64,000 bases of DNA, from positions 1-64,000 of the forward strand of contig JAREIK010017061.1 in assembly GCA_029783825.1 (NCBI GenBank), read 5' to 3'. The notes beneath the pieces are model-generated. The model saw only the letters and a list, made by a program, of their open reading frames with translations. It was not told the DNA's origin and did not search any database. The stretch is from Sapria himalayana. Taxonomy: Eukaryota; Streptophyta; Magnoliopsida; Malpighiales; Rafflesiaceae. The position numbers were made by a program, and so were the translations under genes. Below, in pieces: positions 23,982-38,300 of the stretch. Within the stretch, counting starts at the first letter, position 1. Every line of letters starts with the position of its first letter.

Positions 23982-26873
23982 TATTCAATATAATTTTAAT
24001 TATTTATCAGTTTATTTTTATAGAAATATTAATAACAAAATAAATTATTAGTGAGACGGATCTAAATTCAATTAAACCGGTATATCCTAAATAATAAAGA
24101 ATAAATCTCAATTTATTTCATTTTAATTTTAAATATTCAAATTTAATTATTTATTTTTTTATTTTTATAAAAATATTAATTACAAAATAAATTATGAGTT
24201 ACACAAATATAATTTATATAAATTATTTTTCACAAAATAATATATAAACTTTTTAAAAGAAAATAAAAATTTCAAAACAAAAAATTATTATATAGTAATA
24301 TATTTTGTATTGCTTCTGAATCATTTTAGGTTTTGTAATTATATTATAATTGATATCTATCATATTAATAATAGATTATTAATTTATTTTTTATCATTAT
24401 TAGAATATTTATCAATAAAATAGTTAATTTTGAATTTATATGATATATAAATATAAAGATTATTATAACTAAATATTGAATTCACCTTTGAAAATGTCAA
24501 AAAATAATAAAAATAAATTTTTTGTTTTTTTAATTTTTAAATAAAACCTATAAACTACTAAATGCATACACAGTTAAATAAGTAAACTCCTAGACCCCGT
24601 AATGCCTAAATACAGTAACCATTAAACTGATATTAATACATATTAATTAATAAATCTAATTTTTATTTCTATTTATTATAATTTTAAATATTCATTTTAA
24701 TTATTTATTAGTTTATTTTGATAGAAATATTATTACAAAATAAATTATGAGTGCGACAAATATAATTTAAATAATTTATTTTTAATCAATTTAAGTAAGT
24801 ACGCTTATAAAATAAGTAAAAATTTAAAAATTAAAAATTATTATTAAGTAATATATTTTACTTTGATTTTGAAACAATTTGGGTTTTGTAAATATTGTTT
24901 AATTAATTTCTATCTTTTTATTAATAGTTTATTAATTTAATTTTTGATCATTATTATAATATCTATCAATAAAATTGTTTATATTGAATTTATATGATAT
25001 ATAATTATTAATATTATTATAACTAAAATATTATATTTACATTTAAAAAAATTTTAAATATTATTATATTTTCAAATGTTATAACCTATGAAAATGAAAA
25101 AAATTATAAATTTTTTTTATTATTTTATTGTTTAAATAAAACCTATAAACCACTAAATGCATAAAAACATAAATCGCTAAATTTTCAAATGACAAAACAC
25201 ATAAATACTTAAACCATTTAACTAGTATACATTAATAAGAAATCATAAATTTCATTTTAATTTTTTTTCAATATAATTTAAAATTTTATTTTTATTATTT
25301 ATCAGTTTATTTTTATAGAAATATTAATTACAAAATAAATTATTAGTGAAACAGAAATAATTAAAATTAAACTGGTATACCCTAAATAATAATTAATAAA
25401 TCTCATTTTTTTTATTATAATTTTAAATATTCATTTTAATTATTTATTTGTTTATTTTTATATAAATATTAATTACAAAATAAATTATGAGTTAAACAAA
25501 TATAATTTATATAAATTATTTTTAATCAAAAATATAGATAAAACATGTTTAAAATAAAAAAAATTCCAAAACAAATATTATTATATTGTAATATATTTTG
25601 CTTTGCATTTGAATTAATTTTGGTTTTGTAATTATATTTAATTGATATCTATCTTATTATAAAGATTATTTATTTATTTTTTTAATCATTATTAAATACT
25701 TATCAATAAAATTTGTATATTGAATTTATATGATATATAAATATATGATTATTATAACTAAATATGGTATTTCACTTTTGAAAGAAATTTTAAAAATTAT
25801 TATATTTTCAAAGGTTATCATCCCTAAAAAATGAGAAAAAATAATAAAATAAATTTTTGTTATTTCATTTTTTAAATAAACCTATAGATCATTAAATTCT
25901 TACTTACTTAACAGCAAGCTAATAATCCCGAAACCCCTAATACATAAACTGTTTTAATAGCTATATACTACTTAATAATAATAAATCTCATTTTTATTTC
26001 TATTTATTATAATTTTAAATAATCATTTTAATTATTATAATTTAATTTTATAGAAATATTAATTACAAAATAAATTTCGAGTGAGACAAATATATTTAAA
26101 TAATTTATTTTAATAAAAAAATATAAACTTATAAAAAAAGTAAATTTTTAAAAAATTAAATTGTATTATTTAGTAATATATTTTGATTTGATTTTGAATC
26201 ATTTTGTGTTATGTAAATATATTTTAATTAATATTTATATTATTTATAATAGTTTATTATTTAATTTTTGATCATTATTATAATATCTATCATTAAAATT
26301 GATTTATATTGAATTATATGATATATAATAAGTAGATTAATATAATTATACATAGTATTCACATTTAAAAAAATTTTAAAAATTATTTTATTTTCAAATG
26401 TTATAACCTTTGAAAATCTGAAAAAAATCAAAAATAGAATTTTAAATTTTTATTATATAAATAAAACATATAAACCACTAAACACCTAAAATCATAAATT
26501 GGTAAACTCCTAAACGACAAAACTCTTAAATAATCAAAGCATTAAACCGGTAAACCATATATAATAAATCTTAAATCTCATTTTAATATTGTATTCATTA
26601 TAATTTTAATATTCAATTTAATTCTCTATTAGTTTATTTTTTATAGAAATATCAATCACAAAATAAATACTGAGAGAGACAAATATAATTTTAATAATTT
26701 ATTTTTAATCAAAAAAAAGCTTATATAAAGAAGTAAAAATTTAAAAACAAAAAATTATTATTTAGTAATATATTTTAGTTTGATTTTGAATCATTATATA
26801 TAGGTTTTGCAATTATATTTTAATTGCAATCAATCTTATTAATAATAGTTTATTAATATATTATTTGATCATT
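23982..26873 (-). repeat. Satellite array, minus orientation, block 5
   Basis: Minus-oriented monomers, among them a long unit at about 25,080-25,815 with the TTAAACTGGTATACC join. Its left part mirrors the satellite leading into Block B (38,800-39,335). The block ends where orientation switches. No gene is visible. Confidence 0.93.
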
Positions 26874-26876
26874 TTG
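26868..26876. other. Array orientation switch with 3-bp overlap
   Basis: Minus-oriented satellite reads through TTATTTGATCATT and then, sharing ATT, continues in plus orientation as ATTTTGCCTCATTTTATAA, a wording found in the plus array at 864-884 and 45,740. The join therefore falls at different monomer positions in the two arms and is a breakpoint, not a symmetric palindrome. Confidence 0.85.
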
Positions 26877-29800
26877 CCTCATTTTATAAAATATATATTT
26901 TTTTGATGAAAAATAAATTATTTAAATTATCTCTGTCTAACTAATAATTTATTTTGTAATTAATATTTCTATAAAAATAAATTGATAAATAATTAAAATG
27001 AATATTTAAAATTATAATGAATACTAATAAAAAAAATTATGATTTATTATTTAGGGTATACATAATTAATGGTTAAAGTTTTTGTGGTTTTTGGGTTAAG
27101 GAGTTTATTGATTTATATGTTTGCACATTTAGGTGTTTATAGGTTTAATTTAATCAATGAAATAACAAAAAATTTATTTTTATGAATTTCGTGATTTTCA
27201 AAGGTTATTACCATTTGAAAATATAATAATTTTTAAATCTTTCTAAAATTTGAATGCAATAGTTAGTTATATAATCTTACTAATTATATTTGATGTAATT
27301 TAATATCAAAAATTGTATTAATATATATTATTATAATGATCGAAAAATAAAATAATAAACTATTATTAATAAGATAGATATTAATTAAAATATATATATG
27401 TAGAACCCAAAATAATTCAAAATCAAAGTAAATTATATTACTAAATAAAATTTAATATTTTTGAAATTTTATTTATTTTTATAAGCTTATTTTTTTTCAT
27501 AAAAAGTAATATATTTAAATTATATGTCTCACTCATTATTTATTTTGAAATTAATATTTCTATAAAAATAAACTAAAATAATAATTAAATGAATATTTAA
27601 AATTATATTGAATACAAATAAAAATGAAATTTATTATTTATTATTTATGTTATATAGGATTAATGGTTAAGTATTTTGGGGGTTTGGGGTTAAGGAGTCT
27701 AGATATTTAAATGATTAGGCATTTAGTGGTTTATAAATTTTATTTAAATAATAAAATAATAAAAAAATTATTTTTGTGATTTTTTATCATTTTTAAAGGT
27801 TATAACCTTTGAAAATATAATAATTTTTAAATTTTTTTCAAATGTAAATATTATATTTAGTTATAATAATCTTAATAGTTATATGACATTTAAATTTAAT
27901 ATTAGTAATTTTATTGATATATTATATAATAATGATCAAAAAATAAATTAATAAACTATTATAATAAGATTGATAGTAATAAAAATATAATGCAAAACCT
28001 ATAATATTTCAAAATAAATAAAATATATTATTAAATGATAATTTTTTGTTTTTAAATTTTTACTTCTTTTTATAAGCTTATATTTATTTTTTGATTAAAA
28101 ATAAATTATTAAAATTATATTTATCTCACTCATTATTTATTTTGGAATTAATATTTCTATAAAAAAATAAACTAATAAATAATTAAAATGAATATTTAAA
28201 ATTATTATGAATACAAATTAAAATGAGATTTATGATTTATTATATATGGTATACTGGTTTAATGGATTGTTAATTTAGGAGTTTTGTCATTTAGGAGTTT
28301 AGCACTTTATGTTTTTAGGCATTTAGTGGTTTATAGTATGTATTTATATAATAAAAATAACAAAAAAGTTTTTTTGATTTTATCTGATTTTCAAAGTTTA
28401 TAACCTTTAAAAATAAAATAATCTTTAAAATTTCTTGAAATGTGAATACCATGTATAATTATATTAATCTTACTAATTATATTTCATATAAATTAATATA
28501 AACAATTTGAATGATATATAGTATAATAATGATCAAAATTAAATTAATAAACTATTATTAATAATATATATATTAATTAAAATATATTTACATAACACAA
28601 ATTGATTCAAAATCAAATCAAAATATATTACTAAATAATAATATTTAATTTCAAAATATTTTATTCTTTTATAAGCTTATATTTTTTATTGATTAAAAAT
28701 AAATTATTTAAATAATATTTTTCTCACTCAAAATTTATTTTGTAATTAATTTTTCAAAAAAATTAAACTATAAATAATTAAAATGAATTATTTAAAATTA
28801 TAATAAATACAATAAAAATAAGATTTATTATTTATTAAGTGTATATATATGTTAAAAGGTTTATGTATTTAGGGGTTTCGGGGACTATGAGCTTTACTGA
28901 TTTAAGTAAGTAAATATTTAATGATCTATAGGTTTTATTTTAAAAATGAAATAACAAAAAATTTATTTTTATTATTTTTTCTAATTTTTTAAGGTTATAA
29001 CCTTTGAAAATATAATAATTTTTATATTCTTTTCAAAAGTGAATCCAATATATATTTATAATAATTATAATAATTATATATCATATAAATTCAATATAAA
29101 CAATTTTATTGATAGATATTCTAATAATTATCAAAAATAAATTAAAAATCTATTATGAATAAGATTGATATTACTTAAAAAATATATCAAAACTTAAAAT
29201 GATTCAAAAGAAAAACAAAATATATAACTAAATAATAATTATTGTTTTTAAATTTTTATGATTTTTATAAGCTTATCTATTTTTTGATGAAAAATATTTA
29301 TAATAAATTATATTTTTAAATCATAATTTATTTTATAATTAATATATAGATATAAATAAAAAACTAAACAATCAAAATGATTTTTTAAAATTATAATGAA
29401 AACAAATATAAATGAGATTTATTAATTATTATTTAGTATATACCAGTTAAAGGATTATCAATATATGGTTATCGAGATTTTGTAGTTTAGGCCATTTATG
29501 TTTTTAGGCATTTAGTGGTGTATAGGTTTTATTTAGTCATAATAATCATTTTATTATAAATCTTATAAATTCAATATAAACATTTTATTGATAAATATTC
29601 TAATAATGATCAAAAATAAATTAATAATCTATAATTAATAAGATAGATACCAATTAAAATATAATTACAAAACCTTAAAGATTCAGAAGAAAAGCAAAAT
29701 ATATTACTATATAATAATTTTTTGTTTTCGAAATTTTTTTTTCTTTTAAAAAGTTTATTTATATTTTTTGATGAAAAATAATTTATACAAATTATATTTT

Positions 29801-30729
29801 CTAACTCAATTTATTTTGTAATTAATATTTATATATAAATAAACAAATAAATAATTAAAATGAATATTTAAATTATAATGAAAAAAAATGAGATTTATTA
29901 TTTATTATTTAGGGATACAGATTTAATTTAAATTAGATCTGTCTCACTAATATTTATTTTGTAATTAATATTTCTATAAAATAAATTGATAAATATTAAA
30001 ATAAAATTTAAAATTAAACTCAATAAAAATTAAAATCAGATTTATGATTTATTATTAATGTATACCAGTTTAATGGTTTAAGTATTTAGAGGTTTTGTCA
30101 TTAGGCGTTTAGCGATTTATGTTTTTAGGCTTTTAGTGGTTATGGGTTTTATTTAAAAAAATAAATAACAAAAAAATTTCTATTATTTTTTATCATTTTC
30201 ATAGGTTATAACATTTGAAAATATAATAATATTTAAAATTTTTTAAAATTTTAATACAATATTTTGTTATAATAATATTAATAATTATATATCATATAAA
30301 TTCAATATAAATAATTTTATTGATAGATATTATAATAATGATCAAAAATTAAATTTATAAACTATTAATATTAAGATAGATAATAATTAAAAAATATTTA
30401 CAAAACCCAAATTGATTCAAAATTAAAGTAACTTATATTACTACATTAATAATTTTAATTTTTAAATTTATACATCTTTTATAAGCGTATATTTTTATTA
30501 GATTAATAATATATTATTTAAATTATATTTGTCCCCCTCATAATTTATTTTGTAAAAAAATTTCAAAATAAATACACTAATAAATAATTAAAATGAATAT
30601 TTAAAATATAATAAATCGCAATAAAAATTAGATTTATCAATTATTAAGTAGTAATTAGCGGTTTAATGGTTTATGTATTTAGGCATTACAGGTTTAGGAG
30701 TTTTCTGATTTAACTTTATATGCACCCAG
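26874..30729 (+). repeat. Satellite array, plus orientation, block 6
   Basis: Cores lie near 27207, 27802, 28400, 28997 and 30208. Subtypes follow the same order as 862-3,560: GGAGTTTATTGATTTATATG (27,101), then GGAGTCTAGATATTTAAATG (27,694), then the GGTATACTGGTTTAATGG type, then GGTTTCGGGG...ATGAGC (28,873), then the TATCGAGATTTTGTAG type. Near 29,535 one subtype is joined directly to the middle of the next, deleting part of a unit. It ends at the second hAT copy. No gene is visible. Confidence 0.94.
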
Positions 30730-32336
30730 TAGGTTGCTCATGGGACTCGGAGATTCGCAACCCGACCGGAAGTCTTGTCCCGAAAGAATCAGGATGACAA
30801 AATCCATTGACTTTGACTTTTGTCGTCCCATTCTATCACGTATTTTTTCTTTGGGATGGTTATGATCTTAAGCAATATCCATCCCGAGACCCGTCCCATC
30901 CTAAAAAACCAATACTAGACCAGGAATATATATATATATATATATATTTATTTATTTATTTATATATATATATATATATACTATAACATGAAGATGCACC
31001 CATTCCGCTTCTGCCCATCCAAATTCCGACGCACCTATTACTAATCCAACGAGTTCCAGCCCCCCTCACATCGTTCCAGCCATGTTCAATTAGGTCCAGC
31101 CCTTTGTCCGTCGCATTTCTGGTTGCCTCCTCCTTGTCTCAGATGCCACCAACCTTTGGTTTGTTTTTCTAACGAGAATTGAGTGATTAATTAATATTAT
31201 TATGTGTCTCAGTCAGTTTTTGTTGAGTATTGGTTGTGGTGTTTGTGGTTCGGCCGAATCAGTGGGCTGAATGTGTTACAGTCAGGTTTTTAGAGCTTGC
31301 TTGTTTGAAATATTTATATGTATTCATGCTTAACCTATCATATTAATTAATGGAAATGCTGATGTCACAATCCAGCGGTAATGAAAAATATAAGAAATTG
31401 AAGATGATTCACATCTCAAATGATCAAAGTACTGGTAAATCCAATCATCATTTTTTTCACGAACCCTGCTATTGTTACGGCAAGTTCTTCAATTCCAATT
31501 GTAAAAGAAAGTCAAGGTACATCAGAACGCTCAAGCTCATAAAAAGTATATGTTTTCTGTTTGGGAAACTTATGAGACATTAGTTGAATTTAGAGGGAAA
31601 TGAAACTGGTAGGATAGCTTGTATATGGTGTAGGAAAGAATACTTGGCAAAAAGTGATCAAGGTACTTCTAGTTTATGGAAAATACTTGAGAAAGACTTG
31701 TAAAAAATTTCCACACAAAAAAGAATTAATAGAAGCTCACAAAGGTAAAGACAAGTCCACAATCTTTGTTGAGTTTCACTAAAGGTACTAGTTCAGAGGA
31801 TAACAAATTACACTTGTTGGCAATTGATCAACAACTAGTTAGGGGAGGCTTTGGTGAAAATGATCATAAAAGATGAATTGACTTTTTGTTTTGTTGAGAG
31901 GGATGAATTTAAAAAGTTTGTGAAGTTAGTGTGCCTCAATTTATAATTCCATCTAAGCACCTCACACCGAGGGATTGTTTTATTTGTTTGTGAAGGAAAA
32001 GAAGAAGTTATTTGATAGCATATCATCTCATTGTTGTAGAGTTTCATTGACTACCGACACTTGGACTAGCATTCAAAATTTGACTTATAAATATTGTCTA
32101 TTCATTTCATTGATTCTTAATGGAATATGCATAAAAGGCTTTTGAACTTTTGTGTAATTAAAAGTCATTCTGGAGTTAATATTAGAAATGCTATTGATGT
32201 TTTGTATGAATCAATGGGGTTTGAGAAAGTTGATGTGCATTACTGTTGACAATGCATCAAAATAATTATGTTGCAGTTGAACAATTGAAAAAAAGGCTTG
32301 TGAAGAAAAGTGTTGTACCTTTGACTGGCGAGCATT
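30730..32336 (+). mobile_element. hAT transposon, copy 2, 3'-truncated
   Basis: It begins TAGGTTGCTCATGGGACTCG and matches the reverse complement of copy 1 from its right end: GTCCCGAAAGAATC, TTGACTTTGACTTT, CACGTATTTTTT and AAAAAACCAATACTAGA all appear in both in order. A TA/TTTA microsatellite fills 30,926-30,980. It breaks off after GGCGAGCATT within the transposase, with satellite starting at once, so the 3' half and the other terminal repeat are missing. The 8 bp before it, GCACCCAG, sit at the same monomer position (usually GCATTTAG) as the copy 1 insertion site, and both share ACTTTATATGCA next to the element. It is therefore a duplicate of the same insertion. Confidence 0.9.
31533..32336 (+). 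pseudogene. hAT transposase pseudogene, N-terminal half only
   Basis: Pieces in several frames match copy 1 in order: a BED-finger stretch (VWETYETLVEF near 31,557, then CRKEYLAKSDQGTSS near 31,630), SLLSFTKGTSSEDNKL (near 31,765), VSVPQFIIPSKH (near 31,930), LTTDTW-like sequence broken by frame changes near 32,045, and VAVEQLKKRLVKKSVVPL (near 32,275-32,325). Stops and frameshifts are denser than in copy 1, yet the finger region is less damaged here (CRKEY is followed by LAKSDQGTSS without a stop). Catalytic parts after the CCAH motif are absent because the element is truncated. Confidence 0.88.
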
Positions 32337-35300
32337 ATTATTGTGATTTTTTATATTTTTGAAGGTTATAACCTTGAACTTATAATAATTTTTAAATTTT
32401 TTTTCAAATGTAATATAATATTTAGTTATAATAATCGTAATAATTATAAGACATTTAAATTGAATATAAGTAATTTTATTGTTATATATTATAAAAATGA
32501 TCAAATAATGAATTGATAAACTTTTATTAATAAGATTGATAACAATTAAAATTATAATTGCAAAAACTATATATAATGATTCAAAATCAAAGTAAAATAT
32601 TTTACTAAATAATACTTTTTTTGTTTTTAAATTTGTACGTCTTTTTATAAGCTTATATTTTTTTTGATTATAAATAAATTATTAAAATTATATTTTTCTA
32701 ACTCATTATTTATTTTGTAATTAATATTTCTATAATTATAAACTAATAAATAATTAAAATGAATATTTAAATTATAATGATACAAATTAAAATGAGATTT
32801 ATGATTTATTATATGTGGTATACCAGTTTAATGGTTTGATTATTTTGGAGTTTTGTCGTTTGGGAGTTTATCAATTTATGTTTTTAGGCATTTAGTGGTT
32901 AATAGGTTTTATTTATATAATAAAATTAAAAAAAAAACTTTTAGATTTTTTCTGATTTTCAAAGGTTATAACCTTTAAAAATAAAATAATTTTAAAAATT
33001 TTTTGAAATGTGAATACTATGTATAATTATATTAATCTTACTAATTATATATCATATAAATTCAATATAAATAATTATAATGATAGATATTATAATAATT
33101 ATCAAAAATTAAATTAATAAACAATTATTAAAAATATAAATAATAATTAAAATATATTTTCATAACACAATAATTCAAAATCAAATCAAAATATATTACT
33201 AAATTATAATATTTAGATGAAAAATATATAACTATATAAAAATGATTCAGAAGAAAACAAAATATTTACTATATGATAATTTGTTGTTTTGAAAATTTTT
33301 TTTCTTTTAAATTAAATTATTTTTCATTTTAATGAAATATAATTTATATAAATTATATTTTTCTAACTCATAATTTATTTTTTAATTAATATTTATATAA
33401 AAATAAAAAATAAATAATTAAAATGAATATTTAAAATTATAATTAAAATAATATTGAGATTTATTATTTATTATTTAGGGTTACTGGTTTATAAAGATTT
33501 TTATTTATTATTTAGGATTTTAAGATATAGAAGTTATTGATTTAAGTGTTTTGGCATTTAATGGTTTATAGGTTTTATTTAAATTGAAATATCAAAAAAT
33601 ATATTTTTTTTTATTTTTTCATATTTTCAAAGTTTATAACCTTTGAAAATATGATAATTTTAAAATTTTTTTTAAAAGTATATTCAATTTTTAGTTATAA
33701 TAATCATTATATTTATATATCATATAAATTCAAAATAAACAATTTTATTGATAAATATTCTAATAATGATCAAAAATAAATTAATAATCTATTATTAATT
33801 AGAAAGATATCAATTAAAATATAATTATAAAACCAATAATGATTCAGAAACAAAGCAAATTATATTATTATATAATAATTTTTTGTTTTTAATTTTTTTT
33901 TTCTTTTAATAAGTTTATCTAAATTTTTTTTGATAAAAAATAATTTATATAAATTATTATAGTATGACTAATAATTTATTTTGTAATTAATATTTATATA
34001 AAAATAAACAAATAAATAATTAAAAGAATATTTAAAATATAATGAAAAAATAAAAATGGATTTATATTTATTATTTAGGATATATCTGATTAAAAAGATT
34101 ATCAATTTAGGGTTTTCGAGATTTAGAAGTTATTCATTTAAGTATTTAGGCAATTAGTGGTTTAAAGGTTTATTTTAAACAATGAAATAATAAATAAATA
34201 TTCTTTGATATTTTTTCCAAATTTTCAAAGATTAGAACCTTTTGAAAATATAATAATTTTAAATTTTTTATAAATATGAATACAATTAGTAGTAATTATA
34301 GTATTATAACAATATAAATTATAAACTAAATATAAACAATTTTATTGATAGATATTATATCAATTATCAAAAAATATAAATTAATAAACAATTATTAATT
34401 GATAGATATAAATTAAAATTTTATTACAAACTAATATGATTAAAAATGAAATTAAATTTATTACTAAAAATAATATTTTGTTTTTAGTTTTGCCTCATTT
34501 TATAAGATTATATATTTTTTTGATAAAAAATAAATTATTTAAATTATATTTGTATCACTGATAATTTATTTTGTAATTAATATTTCAATAAAATATTTAA
34601 ATTATATTTAAGGTTTACGAGTTTAAAGGTTTAAGTATTTAGGGGCTTCGGGGTTTAGGAGTTTAGAGATTTAAATGTTTACGTATTTAATGGTTATAAG
34701 TTCTATTTAAACAATGATATAACAAAAAATTTATTTTTTGTTATTTTTTCTCATTTTTGAAGGTTATAAGCTATGAAAATATAACAATTTTTAAATTTTT
34801 TAAATGTGAATACTATATTTAGTTATGATAATAATAGTACTTATATATCATATAAATTCAATATAAACAATTATATTGATAGATATTATATTAATGATCA
34901 CAAAATTAATTAATAAACTATTATAAATAAAATAGATATTATTTAAAATATATTTTCAACACTTAAATTTATTCAAAATCAAAGTAAAATAAATTACTAA
35001 ATAATAATGTTTTTGATGTTTTGCTTCTTTTTAGAAGTTTATATTTTTTGTTCTTAAAGTATAATATTTAAATTATATTTTTATTCCTCATAATATATTT
35101 TGTAATTTATAATTCTATAAAAATAAAATAAAAAGTAATTAAAATGAATATTTAAAATTATAATGAATACAAATACAAGTGAGATTTATTATTTATTATT
35201 CAGGATAATAGTTTTAATGGTTTAGGTATTTAGGTGTTTTGGGGTTTAGTGATTTAAGTGTTTATGCCTTAGTGATTTATAGTTTTTATTTAAATAATTA

Positions 35301-38300
35301 AAAACAAAAAATTTAATTTATTGTTTTTTTTAATTGTTGAAGGTTATAACCTTTGAAAATATAATAATTTTTAATTTTTTTTAAATGTGAATATAATATT
35401 TAGTTATAATAATCTTAATAATTATATATAATGTAAACTCAATATAAATAATTTTATTAATAGATATTATAAAAAAGATCAATAAATAATAAACTATTAT
35501 TAAAATAATGATATAAATTAAAACATAAATGAAAAATCTAAAATGATAAAAATCAAAATAAAATATTTTACTAAATTATAAATTTGTGTTTTTAAAATTG
35601 TGCCTATTTTATTAAGCTTATATATTTTTGATGAAATATAAATTATTTAAATTATATCTGTCTCACTGATAATTTATTTTGTAATTAATATTTTTCTAAA
35701 AATAAACTGATAAATAATTAAAATAAAATATTTAAAATTATACTGAATAAAAATTAAAATTATATTTATGATTTATTATTAATGTATACCAGATTAATGG
35801 TTTTTAGATTTAAAATTTTTTGAAATGTGAATACAATATATAGTTATAATATTATTAATAATCTACATCATATAAATTCAATATAAACAATTTTAATGAT
35901 AGTTATTATAATAACTATCAAGATTAAATATAATATTATTGAATTCAATATTTAGTAATAATAATCATTATATTTATATATCATATAAATTCAATATAAA
36001 CAATATTATTAATAAATATTCTAAAAATGATCATAAATAAATAATTATCTATTATTAATAAGATAGATATCAATTATAATATAATTACATTTGAAAATCA
36101 TTATTCATATTTATAAATAAATTAATATTCTAAAATTCAATATTAATATATTATATGATAATCATTATAATATAATAATATATAATTTTTTGTTTTTAAT
36201 AATTTTTTGTTTTTAATTTTTAATTTTTGTTTTTAATTTTTTTCTTCTTTTAAAAAGTTTATCTATATTTTTTTGTTGATAAATAATTTATATAAATTAT
36301 ATTTTTCTAACTTATAATTTATTTTGTATTTAATAATAATATAAAATTAAACAAATAAATAATTAAATTGAATATTTAAAATTAAAATAAAAAAATAAAA
36401 ATGAGATTTATTATTTATTATTTAGGTTATACCTGTTTAAAAATTTATCTATTTAGGGTTTTCGACATTAGAAGTTATTAATTTAAGTATTTAGGAATTT
36501 AAAGGTTTATAGCTTTTTTTTAAACAATGAAAAAAAAATTATTTTCAATATTTTTTCAAATTTTCAAATGTCATAACATTTGAAAATATAATAATTTTAA
36601 AAATTTTTAAAAATGTGAATATAATATTTAGTAATAATAATTAATATAATGATATATAATCTAAACTAAATATGAACAATTTTATTGATAATATTATATC
36701 AATTATCAAATAATAAATTAATAAACTATTATTAATATGATAGATATAAATTAAAATATAATTTAAAAACCTAAAATGATTCAAAATCAAAGTAAAATTT
36801 ATTACTAAATAATAATTTTTTTTTGTTTTTGCATCATTTTATAAGTTTATATATTTATTTTTTGAAAAATATATTATTTAAATTATATTTGTCACTCATA
36901 ATTTATTTTGTAATTAATATTTCTATAAATTATTTAAATTATATTTAAGGTTTACGAGTTTAAAGGTTTAGGTATTTAGGGGCTTCGGGGTTTAGGAGTT
37001 TAGATATTTATGTATCTAGGCATTTAATGGTTTATAAGATTTATTTAAACAATGATATAACAAAAAATTTATTTTTGTTATTTTTCTCATTTTTTTAAGG
37101 TTATAACCTTTTAAAATATAATAATTTTTAAATTATTTTTATTTGTGAATACTATATTTAGTTATGATAATCTTAATAATTATATATCTTGTTAATTCAA
37201 TATAAACAATTATATTGATAGATATTATATAGATGATTAAAAAATTAAATTAATAAACTATTATTAATAAGATAAATGTTTTTTAAAATATATTTGCAAA
37301 ACGTAAATTTATTCAAAATCAAACTAAAATATAATACTAAATAATAATTTTTTTGATGTTTTGCTTCTTTTTATAAGTTTATATTTTTTACTATTAAAAC
37401 TAAATTATTTAAATTATATTTGTCTTCCACATAATTTATTTTTAATTTATAATTCTATAAAAATAAACTAATAAATAATTAAAATGAATATTTAAAATTA
37501 TAATGAATACAAATAAAATTGAGATTTATTATTTATTATTCAGGATATACTAGTTTAATGGTTTATGTATTTAGGTGTTTTGAAGGTTATAACCTTTGAA
37601 AATATAATAATTTTTAATTCTTTTTAAATGTTAATATAATATTTAGGTATAATGTTCTTAATAATTATATATAATGTAAACTTAATATAAATAATTTTAT
37701 TAATAGATATTATAATAATGATCAATAAAAAATTAAAAAACTATTATTAATAAGAATGATATAAATTAAAATATAATTGCAAAAACTAAAATGATTCAAA
37801 ATCAAAATAAAATATATTAAAAAATAATAAATTTTTGTTTTTAAAAATTTGCCTCTTTATATAAGCACATATATTTTTTTTGATAAAAAATAAATTATTA
37901 AAAATAGATCTATCTCAATAATAATTTATTTTGTAATTAATATTTCTATAAAAATAAACTGATAAATAATTAAAATAAAATTTTAAAATTACACTTAATA
38001 AAAATTAAAATGAGATTTATGATTTATTATTAATGTATACCAATTTAATAGTTTAAGTATTTATAAGTTTTGTCGTTTAGGAGATTAGCAATTTATGTTT
38101 TTAGGCATTTAGTGGTTTATAGGTTTTATTTAAACAATAAAATAACCAAAAAAATATTGTAATTTTTTGTCATTTTCATAGGTTATAACCTTTGAAAATA
38201 TAATAAAATTTAAAATTTTTGAAATGTGAATATTATATTTAGTTAGAATAATTTTAATAATTATATATCATATAAATTCAATATAAACAATTTTATTGAT

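Noticed and set aside
31350..31583. Open frame of 77 codons in hAT copy 2
   Set aside because: It overlaps the transposase 5' region in a different frame; the BED-finger motif lies partly in another frame and copy 1 does not keep this frame open.
9497..32336. Two independent hAT insertions
   Set aside because: Same monomer position, same orientation relative to the satellite and shared flank wording point to one insertion later duplicated with the array.
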